Positions 21,684 through 31,948 are shown, numbered from the stretch's first letter. The stretch is 64,000 nucleotides of DNA from Cordylochernes scorpioides (GCA_030710605.1 CP092863.1:143126623-143190622), one strand, 5' to 3'. Translations and numbers: made by a program. The notes: generated by a model from the letters alone, not told the origin.

Positions 21684-21754
21684 TGCATCGGCCGGGAATC
21701 GAACCCGGGCCGCCCGCGTGGCAGGCGAGCATTCTACCACTGAGCCACCAATGC
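21684..21754 (-). tRNA. tRNA-Gly (GCC)
   Basis: 71-nt cloverleaf on the minus strand: acceptor GCATTGG with CCGATGC (one G-U pair), A box TGGCTCAGTGG, anticodon loop CTGCCAC giving anticodon GCC, T arm with GGTTCGATTCC, discriminator A and a T9 terminator immediately downstream. It looks structurally sound. It lies inside a repeated module, so it may be an amplified copy rather than the main cellular gene. Confidence 0.85.
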
Positions 21755-21986
21755 GTATACAAAATGGCCATATTTGGGTATTCATTCCATTCCGGATTAC
21801 TCCGCGTAAAAAAAAGTACTTCAAATGAAAAAAAGAAATAGCCAAAAATACTAAGCAAATTGTATACAAATATTTTCCTCAGGTTTATAAAAAGCGACAT
21901 GCAAAATTTGGTACCAATTGGTTCAGTAGTTTTTGAGTTTATCGCGAAACAGACAGACAGACAGACAGAAATTGACTTTTATATAT

Positions 21987-22331
21987 TGTTACATCATGAT
22001 TAATGACGTATTTCTTATATTATTTTTAATATATTTGAAATTTAAATTATATATTTATTTATTTTTATATAAAATATTCTATGATATTTATTTTAAACAC
22101 AGATTATTTAGATTGTCATCATTTGTATTTAGGTACACGTGTGACTTCACTGCTCTCTTTGATGTGAAAAAAATAAATAAAGTATTCTGGAGGCTACTAA
22201 AAGTAGACTTATCTCATTATTCCCTTTTATAAATTTGTAGGATGGTTGAAACACGCTCTGGTAAGATGCAAGACACGTCTGAGGAGAGAATCAAGGCTGA
22301 AGAGTCTGCCAAGCCACAACCTGGTGCAACA
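21987..22331 (+). repeat. 5' LTR
   Basis: 345 bp, starting TGTTACATCATG and ending GGTGCAACA. It contains TATAAA at 22229-22234 and the gag start codon at 22242. Following it, TGGTAGAGATG at 22334 is the only candidate primer-binding site, and it lies inside the gag frame. Confidence 0.92.
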
Positions 22332-23405
22332 ATTGGTAGAGATGCTAGTTCCGACCCAGTTGTCCTGAATCCCAACATCGACATCCCCAAGTATGATGGA
22401 ACGGAAGACCCTCGCCCATGGATTGAATCTCTTGAAGAAATTGGCTTCCTGTATCATTGGGCAGACTACATTATCTCTCGTTATGCTGCCATGAATATGA
22501 TTGGTAGCGCCAAAACCTGGCTGAACCTACACAAGATAAGTTTCACCAGCTGGGAAAATTTCAAGAGCCGCCTAATTGAGGATTTTGCCTCAGACGCCAA
22601 CAAAGAAGAAATTAAGATGAGACTAAGCAGGATGCAACAGTGGAATGAACCTGCAATCAGGTTCGCAGAGGATATCCTTGTACTGTGCAACAAGGTCGAC
22701 CCCCAAATGGAAGAAGAGACTAAAATAAACTGGGTTATTGGAGGGTTAAAGAAAGAATACTCTTTTGCCCTTCACCTAAACCCTCCTAAAAATACCAATG
22801 AACTCTTAGAAATTTGTAAAAAGCTGGATTTGTTCGAAAAGAATTACCAAGAACGTGCAGAAAAATCAAAAGCTCTATATAATGGACCACGCTCTCCTCG
22901 TCCCCATCATCAAGATCAATGGAAGAATGCTACGTCGCTCAGAAGACCATATCAGAACACCTCCAAGCCCCAGGCCCCCGCTCCGAGGTACTACCAGAAC
23001 ACCTCCAAGCCCCAGGCCCCCACTCCGAGGTACTACCAGAACAAGCCTCTGCCCCAGGTATCTGCCCCTAGACGATCTTACACTCCCAATCCTGAGCCAA
23101 AACCGGTCTACCCAAGTAAAACCTACAATAAGAATCCAAATTCAAATAGGAATAGGACAGAAGACGGGAGACCAATATGTTTCAAGTGTAACAAGCCAGG
23201 ACACGTAGCGCGGTATTGCAGAGTCAAGTTTGTGAGGATCGTAGAAGAGGACCCCTCAGTTTCCCAAGACAAGAGTCAAGAAAATCTTCAAATGGACGAA
23301 AGAAAAGATTATACACGGCCTCGCCTCTATGCGGATGTTTGTAATGACACACAAACGAATATTCCTACACGGAATAGATATTCCGTGTTGGAAGATTTAA
23401 ACTAA
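22242..23405 (+). CDS. gag: Gag-like capsid/nucleocapsid protein
   Basis: 387 residues, starting MVETRSGK inside the LTR. The middle resembles retrotransposon capsid (IPKYDGTEDPRPWIESLEE, then KTWLN). Two tandem 14-residue Pro-rich repeats (YQNTSKPQAPAPRY type) lie near residues 235-265, and a CCHC zinc knuckle (CFKCNKPGHVARYC) sits at 313-326 for RNA binding. The start in the LTR is supported by a diverged solo LTR (34435-34804) that keeps the same N-terminal frame. The frame ends with TTA AAC TAA, directly on the frameshift heptamer, so most product should stop here and a minority continue into pol. Confidence 0.88.
   Translation: MVETRSGKMQDTSEERIKAEESAKPQPGATIGRDASSDPVVLNPNIDIPKYDGTEDPRPWIESLEEIGFLYHWADYIISRYAAMNMIGSAKTWLNLHKISFTSWENFKSRLIEDFASDANKEEIKMRLSRMQQWNEPAIRFAEDILVLCNKVDPQMEEETKINWVIGGLKKEYSFALHLNPPKNTNELLEICKKLDLFEKNYQERAEKSKALYNGPRSPRPHHQDQWKNATSLRRPYQNTSKPQAPAPRYYQNTSKPQAPTPRYYQNKPLPQVSAPRRSYTPNPEPKPVYPSKTYNKNPNSNRNRTEDGRPICFKCNKPGHVARYCRVKFVRIVEEDPSVSQDKSQENLQMDERKDYTRPRLYADVCNDTQTNIPTRNRYSVLEDLN
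23396..23402 (+). promoter_or_regulatory. -1 programmed ribosomal frameshift heptamer
   Basis: T TTA AAC read in the gag frame matches the X XXY YYZ slippery rule, followed at once by the gag stop TAA. Slipping back one base enters the protease frame, which is open from 23378. Weak nested stems (23416-23420 with 23426-23430, and 23408-23411 with 23439-23442) could act as the stimulator. Confidence 0.85.
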
Positions 23406-23872
23406 GTGTCGCGCCTGATTCCTTCAATCAAAGCAAGTCGACCATAAATGTAATTAGAAAGTTGGACCCTAGGTACAAAATTAATATTAATGTGGACAAG
23501 ATAGGGTTATGCGAAGCTTTGATTGATACAGGCGCCGATCTTTCAGTGGTCGACCTAAGGACAGCACTTTTTGCTGGCCGTGAAATAAATAGTCTCACTA
23601 AAACATGTTCAGGACCCGATGGAAAAAAATTAGATATGGTAGGTAGCATTATTTTAGATTTAAAAATTGATGACACTGAATTATCCCACGAATTTGTAGT
23701 AATGGACGCGCATCTACGAACTCTTATTCTTGGACGAGATTTCCTTAAAAAAATGAATGCTAAAATTGATTGTAAACGAGAAACGATAAAATATAATTTG
23801 ATGAGTAATCATGAAGTAAGCAATTATGATCTAAAAAAAAATAAAGAGCACTACAGATACCGTTATACCTAA
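23402..23872 (+). CDS. pol: aspartic protease region of pol
   Basis: Entered by -1 frameshift from gag. It carries the retroviral-type protease active site ALIDTGADLSVV (LxDTGA) and the later LILGRDFL, the expected spacing for a gypsy protease. It stops at 23870 only because the frame changes after an A9 run (23833-23841); the continuing pol frame is open from about 23847. The break is a +1 change relative to the pol frame, either real or a homopolymer error. Confidence 0.85.
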   Translation, partial: LSVAPDSFNQSKSTINVIRKLDPRYKININVDKIGLCEALIDTGADLSVVDLRTALFAGREINSLTKTCSGPDGKKLDMVGSIILDLKIDDTELSHEFVVMDAHLRTLILGRDFLKKMNAKIDCKRETIKYNLMSNHEVSNYDLKKNKEHYRYRYT

Positions 23873-26060
23873 ACTATCTATTAAATTGATTAGGGCCTCA
23901 ATAGAAGCAGAGGATGGGGAATATGTCATCGAAGAGAACAACAAAATGACTCAAACAAATGGTCTTCGATTGGCAAGAAGTTTGCTTACTGTCACGGATA
24001 AGAAAACTCATATCTGGATAACGAACCCTTATCCTCGACCTTTAAAAATCATGAAAGACCAAACATTGGCTTATGGAAGTCTTCCTGCAGAGGTAAATTT
24101 TATAGAGAATATAGAGAAGCAGAATGAAAATGACGAAATACAATTTCAAATAAACAAAAATTTATCATTTAAAGAACAAGAGAGGTTAAAACAAATTTTG
24201 GCCAAGTATACTGATTTGTTCTCATCAAGGTTAGGCAGGACCAATTTGGCAAAACATCAGATTCATACAGAAGACGCAAAACCGATAAAGCACAAGCCTT
24301 ACAGGGTAAGTGCTAAGGAACGAACCATCATAAAAGATCAAATAGACGAGATGCTTGAAGAAGGAATAATTAGACCATCTTCAAGTCCCTGGTCCTTTCC
24401 CGTTATATTGGTCAAAAAACGAGATGGCAAATACAGATTTTGTGTGGATTACAGGAAATTAAATGAAGTAACAGTGAAGGATGTTTATCCAATCCCAAGA
24501 ATTGATGATGTAATGGATTCTCTCCAAGGATCCAAGTACTTCTCAGCAATAGATCTCAAATCGGGATATTGGCCAGTCGAAATTGAAGAGAGAGACAAAG
24601 AGAAGACGGCTTTCACTACGGCACATGGGTTATATGAATTCAACGTGATGCCTTTTGGACTTTGTAACGCGCCTGCTACCTTTGAGAGAAATATGGAGAA
24701 TATGCTTGGAAATCTGAGATGGCAAATTTGTTTGTGTTATCTGGATGATGTTATCATATATAGCCCGGATTTTCCAACGCACCTCAAAAGACTCGAAGCT
24801 GTTTTTAGATGTTTTCGTGAATCTAATTTAAGATTAAACGACAAAAAATGCCGATTTGTTTTTGAAGAATTGGAGATTCTCGGCTATATAACGAGCAAAC
24901 ATGGTATAAAACCCGCGGAACATAACATCAAAGCTATCAGAAATTTCCCTCGGCCCACAAAGGTCAAAGAAGTACAATCATTTTTGGGAATGTGCTCATA
25001 TTATAGAAAATTTATCAAAGATTTCTCAAAAATTGCTGACCCTTTGACCAACCTTATTAAGAAAAGTGTATCATTTACCTGGACAGAAAGGCAAGAGGAA
25101 GCGTTTCAAACCCTAAAAACAGCACTATTAAGTCCACCAATCTTAGGGCACTTCAATCCAAATGCGCCTACTTATATTCATACTGATGCGTCCAACATCG
25201 GCATAGGTGCAACTCTTGTCCAAGACATCGGTGGTGAAGAGAAGGTGATCTCATATTTGAGTCGTACCCTGAGTAAAGCGGAGCAAAATTATTCAACCAC
25301 TGAAAAAGAATGTCTGGCCGTTGTCTGGTCAATGTCAAAATTACGACCCTACCTTTATGGAAGACACTTTAAAATAGTAACAGACCATCACGCCTTATGC
25401 TGGCTCAAAAACTTGAAGGACCCAACAGGTCGATTGGCAAGATGGGCATTGAAAATTCAAGAATATGACTTCGATATAATACATAAATCGGGAAAGAAGC
25501 ATCTGGACGCCGATGGCTTATCTAGGGGACCCTTACCAGAAACTGATTGGGATGAGGATTTTGAAAGGCTATTTTTAAATCAAATAACAGACGAAGAGGA
25601 TAAATTTATCGAAAGTGTTAAGAAAAACCTTAATGGAAGCAGGCGATCAATTACGCAAAACTTTAAAGAAGAAGATGGATGCCTCTTTAAGAAAAACCCG
25701 AACCCTGAAGGCAGGGCGTGGTTGCTTGTGGTTCCAGAGAATAAAAAGAGAGAAATTATGAAAGAATATCACAATCATATGTCGAATGGCCATCTGGGCG
25801 TCGCCAGAACCATGTACCGAATAAAGAGTAAATACTTTTGGCCATCCATGCTAAAGGATGTCTCAGAATTCGTTAAGACGTGTCACCTTTGCCAAAGTAG
25901 GAAAGGCTCAAATCAATTACCTTCTGGACTACTACAGCCCATCCCCCCAGCCAACTTTCCTTTCGAAAGAATTGGAATTGACTTTTTTGGTCCACTGCCA
26001 TCTACGAAAAACAGGAAAAAATGGATAATCGTGCTGACGGACTACTACGTGCAAGATTAA
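23847..26060 (+). CDS. pol: reverse transcriptase, RNase H and N-terminal integrase
   Basis: Internal part of pol in its second frame; the Met at 23886 is not the natural start. RT shows YPIPRIDD, DLKSGYWPVEI, MPFGLCNAPATFE and the catalytic YLDD near residue 285 counted from 23886. RNase H follows with HTDASNIGIGA, TEKECLAVVW and TDHHALCWL. The integrase zinc region is an HHCC finger (HNHMSNGHLG to CHLCQ), followed by the first core Asp in GIDFFGPLP and VLTDYY. The frame then hits a deletion junction and stops at 26058, leaving the core incomplete. Confidence 0.9.
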   Translation, partial: STTDTVIPKLSIKLIRASIEAEDGEYVIEENNKMTQTNGLRLARSLLTVTDKKTHIWITNPYPRPLKIMKDQTLAYGSLPAEVNFIENIEKQNENDEIQFQINKNLSFKEQERLKQILAKYTDLFSSRLGRTNLAKHQIHTEDAKPIKHKPYRVSAKERTIIKDQIDEMLEEGIIRPSSSPWSFPVILVKKRDGKYRFCVDYRKLNEVTVKDVYPIPRIDDVMDSLQGSKYFSAIDLKSGYWPVEIEERDKEKTAFTTAHGLYEFNVMPFGLCNAPATFERNMENMLGNLRWQICLCYLDDVIIYSPDFPTHLKRLEAVFRCFRESNLRLNDKKCRFVFEELEILGYITSKHGIKPAEHNIKAIRNFPRPTKVKEVQSFLGMCSYYRKFIKDFSKIADPLTNLIKKSVSFTWTERQEEAFQTLKTALLSPPILGHFNPNAPTYIHTDASNIGIGATLVQDIGGEEKVISYLSRTLSKAEQNYSTTEKECLAVVWSMSKLRPYLYGRHFKIVTDHHALCWLKNLKDPTGRLARWALKIQEYDFDIIHKSGKKHLDADGLSRGPLPETDWDEDFERLFLNQITDEEDKFIESVKKNLNGSRRSITQNFKEEDGCLFKKNPNPEGRAWLLVVPENKKREIMKEYHNHMSNGHLGVARTMYRIKSKYFWPSMLKDVSEFVKTCHLCQSRKGSNQLPSGLLQPIPPANFPFERIGIDFFGPLPSTKNRKKWIIVLTDYYVQD

Positions 26061-26070
26061 ACATTGCTTC

Positions 26071-26712
26071 ACAACGAGCTATCATCCCCAGACTAATGGA
26101 TTGACAGAGCGGTTAAATAGAACATTGATCAATATGCTCAGTATGTATGTGAACACTGATCAGAAAAATTGGGACGAAATACTCCCATTCATCACTCACG
26201 CTTACAATACTACAATTCAGGAAACCACAGGATATTCTCCCTTTTTCCTGATGTTTGGAAGAGAACCCACGTCTCTTTTGGACGACAGGAATATCTCGGT
26301 GGACATTGACAAGGACGATTATGATGAATACATAAAACATCACTTAGACAAAATAAACAGAACAAGAAAATTAGTTATTAACAACACAATAAAGACTCAA
26401 GAAAGAATGAAAAAGAACTATGACAAGAAACACATGGAAAGAAGCTACGAACCAGGAGAATTAGTAGCAGTTTGGACACCAATTAGGAAAATAGGAAAGT
26501 GTGAGAAACTACTGAGAAAATATTTTGGCCCATATAGAATATTAAAGAAGCTATCTAACGTAAATTACTTAATTGAGCCAAAAGATAATCCTGGCCAAGA
26601 CCCATTGATTGTCCATGTCTCAAGACTCAAACCCTATTTTGAGAGAATTGATGAGGTAACTCACGAGGACGTGACGACCTCTGGAGAGGGGGAAGTGTTA
26701 CATCATGATTAA
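26071..26712 (+). CDS. pol: integrase C-terminal part with GPY/F-type tail
   Basis: Opens in a new frame with SYHPQTNGLTERLNRTL, which holds the last catalytic Glu of the DDE triad, then continues to a GPY/F-type module (KYFGPYRILKKL). Compared with the usual gypsy spacing of about 60 residues, the segment with the second catalytic Asp is missing, so integrase activity is not expected. The stop TAA at 26710 lies 15 nt inside the 3' LTR. Confidence 0.88.
   Translation, partial: TTSYHPQTNGLTERLNRTLINMLSMYVNTDQKNWDEILPFITHAYNTTIQETTGYSPFFLMFGREPTSLLDDRNISVDIDKDDYDEYIKHHLDKINRTRKLVINNTIKTQERMKKNYDKKHMERSYEPGELVAVWTPIRKIGKCEKLLRKYFGPYRILKKLSNVNYLIEPKDNPGQDPLIVHVSRLKPYFERIDEVTHEDVTTSGEGEVLHHD
26685..26695 (+). 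promoter_or_regulatory. polypurine tract
   Basis: AGAGGGGGAAG ends directly at the first base of the 3' LTR, the expected plus-strand primer position. It lies within the last codons of pol. Confidence 0.85.
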
Positions 26713-27040
26713 TGGCGTATTTCTTATATTATTTTTAATATATTTGAAATTTAAATTATATATTTATTTATTTTTATATAAAATATTCTATGATATTTAT
26801 TTTAAACACAGATTATTTAGATTGTCATCATTTGTATTTAGGTACACGTGTGACTTCACTGCTCTCTTTGATGTGAAAAAAATAAATAAAGTATTCTGGA
26901 GGCTACTAAAAGTAGACTTATCTCATTATTCCCTTTTATAAATTTGTAGGATGGTTGAAACACGCTCTGGTAAGATGCAAGACACGTCTGAGGAGAGAAT
27001 CAAGGCTGAAGAGTCTGCCAAGCCACAACCTGGTGCAACA
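26696..27040 (+). repeat. 3' LTR
   Basis: 345 bp, one base different from the 5' LTR. It holds a second copy of the gag start region. Confidence 0.92.
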
Positions 27041-27051
27041 ATATATAGAGA

Positions 27052-27341
27052 TATAATAATATATATTTATATTATATTTTTTATAAATTAGTTTTAAAAA
27101 TTGTAAAAAAAAAATGCATCGGCCGGGAATCGAACCCGGGCCGCCCGCGTGGCAGGCGAGCATTCTACCACTGAGCCACCGATGAAATGAAAAAAAGAAA
27201 TAGCCAAAAATACTAATCAAAATGTAGCCAAAAATTTTCCTCAGGTTTATAAAAAGCGACATGCAAAATTTGGAACCAATTGGTTCAGTAGTTTTTGAGT
27301 TTATCGCGAAACAGACAGACAGACTTTTATATATATAGAGA
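27052..27341 (-). repeat. second tRNA-Gly module with Helitron-like 5' end
   Basis: On the minus strand the module begins TCTCTATATATATAAAAGTC followed by a CTGT microsatellite, as many Helitrons do, and ends just beyond the tRNA T run. No CTAG end is found on the tRNA side. Confidence 0.5.
27115..27185 (-). tRNA. tRNA-Gly (GCC), second module, imperfect acceptor
   Basis: Same as 21684-21754 except that position 1 is T instead of G, which breaks the first acceptor pair (T against C). Upstream sequence is shortened relative to the first module. Probably a pseudogene. Confidence 0.65.
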
Positions 27342-28029
27342 TAATCTAAAATTCAAATAATTAATATTAAAAAAACATGTATATTATTTTCATAATTGAC
27401 TATTATTTTATTTTTGACCATAAATTTAGAACATAACACTTCGAATATTGTTGTAAATATGTATAGTTGACCTACCTAAATTTTTAAATTCACTAATATA
27501 AGATTCATTTTATAAATTTTATATTACTGTGAAAAATAATGTTATGTATAATTTACTTCAAGTAATTCAAAATAAAAATTACTTGATGGGTAAATAATTA
27601 TCTTTCCTATTTTCACGACAGAACCTTCAATTCTCTATCTTTTTCAACAACAAAACAAAATATTCATAACATATATATGTTTTCTACTGAGATTATAAAC
27701 AAAAAAACATTCTTTTTTTCTTTACAATCTTCATCTCTATATTTGCTTTCTTCTTTAGAACACTTTTATATTCTTCTTCTTTATATTTTTATATTTATAT
27801 TCTATAGAATCTTTATCTACATTCTTCTTTTTTCTATAATATTTATCTATATTCTTATTCTTTTTTACTCATTTTTAAATTAAAAATAATATATTTCTTA
27901 AAATATACATCAACTTATATGATTTACATATATAAATTTTTCTTTCTTTCTTACTTTCGAACGTTATTTATTTAAAAAGAGCTTCTTCTTATTATTTTTT
28001 TTAAATCGAAAAATGAACCTTTAAACATG
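27342..28029. other. AT-rich spacer with CTT-rich stretch
   Basis: 27690-27870 is a loose TTCTT/TATA-rich repeat also seen at 52930-53260 and 60920-61080. No gene. Confidence 0.5.
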
Positions 28030-28690
28030 AATCAATTTGAATATAAATGAATTATTTGAAATGTATATCCATTAGAATATAAATGAACTTTTTGAAATGT
28101 ATATCAAATCGAATATAAATTAACTTCTTCAATGTATCAATTCGAATATATAAATTAACTTTTTGAAATGTATATCAATTCGATTTTATATTAACCTTTT
28201 GAAATGTATTAAGTCGAATATAAATAAACTTCTTGAATGTAATCAATTCGAATATAAATTAATTTTTTGAATGTATCAATTCGAATATATAAATTAATTT
28301 TTTGAATGTATCAATTCGAATATATAAATTAATTTTTTGAATGTATCAATTCGAATATATAAATTAATTTTTTGAATGTATCAATTCGAATATATAAATT
28401 AATTTTTTGAATGTATCAATTCGAATATTAATTAACATTTTGAATGTATCAATTCGAATATATAAATTAATTTCTTGAATGTATCAATTCGAATATAAAT
28501 TAATGTTTTGAAATGTATATTAATTCGAATATAAATTAACCTTTTGAAATATATCAATTCGAATGTAAATTAACTTTTAGAAATATATCATTTCGAATAT
28601 TAATTGACTTTTTGAAATATATCACTTTGAATATAAATGAAATTTTTGAAATATATCAATTCGAATATAAATTAACTTTTTGAAATTCAA
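28030..28690. repeat. AT-rich minisatellite, 28-35 bp units
   Basis: Units contain GTATCAATTCGAATATA followed by AAATTAA and TTTTTGAA. Five units at 28262-28420 are near-identical with a 35-bp period. Related arrays lie at 53405-54290 and 61240-61800. Confidence 0.88.
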
Positions 28691-29109
28691 CAATTAAAAT
28701 AAATATTATCACTAAATTCACTTTTTCCAATATAATTTATATATATCTAGTTTTCTCTAAATTTCGAACGTTAGGCTTAATATTTTCAGAATTTTACTGA
28801 TCTTTCCGTTTCCCGGCGCTGCCACCATGTTATATATATTATAATGTTTCTATTTAACCTTTAGCCTTATTTAAACATATATTTATAATATAGTTACAGT
28901 CTATATATATATAGCCATGCAATACAGCACCACGCTAGATGAATTACATATTTATTATGGCTCAATTGATTATACTAACAGTGTTGCTGTTTCTTTATAT
29001 TCACACAGATTATACTATATACAACATATATATGTTGAAAACCAAGCAATCCACTTTGAATGTAGTACGCTTTTTTTTTTTTTTTTGATTGAATGTTTAT
29101 TACAATTTT

Positions 29110-29149
29110 CAATATTTCGATGAAGGAGTTCGCCTATCTTCATCGGGGG
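29110..29149 (-). ncRNA. hammerhead-like hairpin, unit copy II
   Basis: Same as 12606-12645. Confidence 0.3.
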
Positions 29150-29394
29150 GATTCATACCTAGTAAACATCCACGTGAAGTGGCGAGTGTTTGTATAAGAC
29201 AGATTAGTGTGAACAAATTTATTATTATATATTTTAAATTTATTTCTATTGAAAGATTTGGCCACACCAACCAGCCTTATACAAACCCTCGCAACTCGTG
29301 CATCACGTGGTTAATTTCTTTTCAAAGTTTGAATTCAAAGACTTCGCCGATATGTTCCCTTCTCTAACTTCAAGCAAACGTTCCTCCTCCTCAT

Positions 29395-30650
29395 CCTTGA
29401 CCATCCGTCCCCTGCTCATCCTCAAACATCCGTCCCCCTGCTCATCCTCAACAATCCGTCCCCCTGCTCATCCTGATGCATCCGTCCCCCTCCTCATCCT
29501 CAACCATCCGTCCCCTGCCCATCCTCATGCATCCGTCACTCTCACCATCCTCAACCTTCCGTCCCTCTCACCATCCAACAGCATCCGTTCCTCTCCACAT
29601 CCTCAAACATCCGTTCCTCGTCATCCTCTAGAATCCGTTCTTCTTACCATCTTCAACCATCCGTCCTCTCCTCAACATCCTCAATAATCCGCCCTCTCCT
29701 CAACATCCCAAACATCCGTCCTCTCCTCACCATGTTCAACCATCCGTCCTCTCCTAAACATCCTCAAACATCCGTCCTCTCCTCAACATCTTCAACCATC
29801 CGTCCCCCTGCTCATCCTCAAATATCCGCCCTCTCCTCATCTTCAACCATCCGTCCTCTCCTCAATTCATGCATCTGTCTTCCTCCTTAATCTCCATAAT
29901 TCTGTCCTCAATTTCAGTCAACCGTCCTCCTTCCGAAACTACCCTTCTCATCTTCCTCCTTATTCAGAAATCCGTTACCTCTCCAATTTCAACCTCTCAC
30001 AAACCTCAACTCATCCGTTCCTCTCCCAAACTTCACTCATCCGTTCTCCTCACCATCCTCAAGCATCCATCCCCTTCCTCATCCTCAAGCATCCGTCCCC
30101 CTCCTCATCCTCAAGCATCCGTCCCTCTGCTCATCCTCAAGCATCCGTCCCCCTCCTCATCCTCAAACATCCGTCCCCCTCCTCATCCTCAAGCATCCGT
30201 CCCCCTCCTCATCCTCAAGCATCCGTCCCTCTGCTCATCCTCAAGCATCCGTCCCTCTGCTCATCCTCAAGCATCCGTCCCCCTCCTCTTCCTCAAGCAT
30301 CCGTCCCTCTGCTCATCCTCAAGCATCCGTCCCCCTCCTCATCCTCAAACATCTGTCCCCCTCCTCATCCTCAAGCATCCGCCCCCCTCCACATCCTCAA
30401 ACATCCGTCCCTCTGCTCATCCTCAAGCATCCGTCCCCCTCCTCATCCTCAAGCATCCGTCCCTCTGCTCATCCTCAAGCATCCGACCCCTCCTCATCCT
30501 CTAACATCCGTCCCCCTCCACATCCTCAAAAATCCGTCCCTCTGCTCATCCTCAAGCATCCGTCCCTCTCCTCATCCTCAACCATCCAACCTCCTGCCCA
30601 ACCTCTTCTATCCGTCCTCTTTTCTAATCTCAACCATCCGTCTCCTCCCC
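29395..30650. repeat. 26-bp CT-rich minisatellite, unit copy II
   Basis: Shorter version of the array at 12895-14540. Confidence 0.9.
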
Positions 30651-30654
30651 AAGT

Positions 30655-30965
30655 TTGGCGAGGAGGACGGGTGGTTGAGGTTGGAATGGAGGACGGATGC
30701 TTGAGGTTGAGGAGGAGGACGGATGGTTGAGGATGAGGAGAGGGACGGATGCTTGAGGATGAGGAGAGTGACGGATGCTTGAGGATGAGGAGGGGGACGG
30801 ATGCTTGAGGATGAGGAGGGGGACGGATGCTTGAGGATGAGCAGGGGGACGGATGATTGAGGATGAGCAGAGGGACGGATGCTTGAGGATGAGGAGGGGG
30901 ATAGGTGGTTGAGGTTGGGGAAGGGAAGGATGGATTAAGTTGGGGAGAGGATCGAATGTTGAAGT
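30655..30965. repeat. inverted minisatellite block, unit copy II
   Basis: GA-rich on the plus strand, with the same switch junction as copy I. Confidence 0.85.
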
Positions 30966-31528
30966 CAACCATCCGTCATTTCCCCAACCTCAACCATGAT
31001 AAATATGATAAATTAATAAATGATTCAAAATACTACGAACAAGTGAAATTATTATAAACCCTAAGATTATAATAAGAATAATCATCGTGATTGGTCATAC
31101 ACGTGTAGTTGCATCTCTCCTGATTGTGTACTGTAATTTGCTGATGGCTTGTGCCATCTTTCGGCATAAATATCAACTTATACTAAATATATAATTTATA
31201 AACTAAATATATAATTAATTGTTTATTTTATAGATGCAATATATAATTTATAGTTATATTTTCAAGATATATTTTTCTTTCAATTTATCAAACTGTTCAA
31301 AGTACAATTCAACCTTTGCACTATTATTTCATAAAGACATTTCAATTCATATATTTAATCTATGTAATGCGTTTTTATTCATATGAACAACATCCTCTTG
31401 CAGTTTTACAATAATATCTAATTTATAAAATTAAATTTGAAGTCCTGAGATATCATTCAACCAGCATGTATCATCCACCAAGCATGTAATTTTCAAAATT
31501 TTGTTTTCAAACAGAAATAATGTAATAT
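30966..31528. other. AT-rich unit backbone, copy II
   Basis: Shared with 14801-15380. No gene. Confidence 0.6.
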
Positions 31529-31948
31529 ATACATTACGAGCGTCATTCCTCATCTCCTAATCTCCTAATCAACTCTGTCACCGTTTGCTTTTTTTTTTGG
31601 AATGGCGCCCTCCTATTGGTTGGCTACGGTCACGCCACCTTTGACCCCCCCCCCCCCCCCCCATCATGCCCCCTCCACTCGCCATTTAACTATTGTGTTG
31701 GAGCGGGTCGCTCCCTAAATAAATGCATATATTAGATAATAACCAAATGGAATCCTCTCTTTCTTTTTCCTAGTAAGAACCACGCCTACGGAAGCCAACA
31801 GTACATAGACAGATAAAGCACAAAGGCTATAGTTATTAACTAACATATGCAATTAATTAAGGCGCCAATTTATAATTGTAACAAATAGTATTTGAATCAA
31901 AACATTCAATCGGGTAAAACACGGGCGTTGCCCGGGTCATTCGGCTAG
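31529..31948 (+). mobile_element. 420-bp Helitron-like insertion with C18 tract
   Basis: Absent from copies I and III. The right end is a GC hairpin followed by CTAG and host T, and the last 90 bp match the minus strand of the Helitron at 21150. The left end has no clear TC start; instead both sides show TGTAATAT (31521-31528 and 31949-31956). An uninterrupted run of 18 C lies at 31645-31662. Confidence 0.55.

Larger units (their letters stand above)
21987..27040 (+). mobile_element. Ty3/gypsy LTR retrotransposon, young but defective
   Basis: Two 345-bp LTRs (TGTT...AACA) differ at one position (22006). The order gag, protease, RT, RNase H, integrase with a GPY/F-type tail is that of Ty3/gypsy elements. 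Flanking ATAT and comparison with the uninterrupted site in copy III (inverted, 59930-60025) indicate a 4-bp target duplication. Two defects are visible in pol: a frameshift at the A9 run 23833-23841 and loss of much of the integrase core between 26055 and 26071. It inserted into the 5' end of a tRNA-Gly module. Confidence 0.92.
12284..28915. repeat. 7.5-kb unit copy I, swollen by insertions
   Basis: The unit begins near GCCATGCAATACAGCACCAC and recurs at 28916, about 54510 (its first part also at 52497) and 62010. Removing the PLE pair, the gypsy element and the 122-bp hairpin leaves about 7.3 kb, close to the 7.5-kb spacing of copies III and IV. Confidence 0.75.

Noticed and set aside
22334-22344. 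Primer-binding site for initiator tRNA-Met
   Set aside because: TGGTAG matches but the following bases do not extend the match, so the primer is left undetermined.
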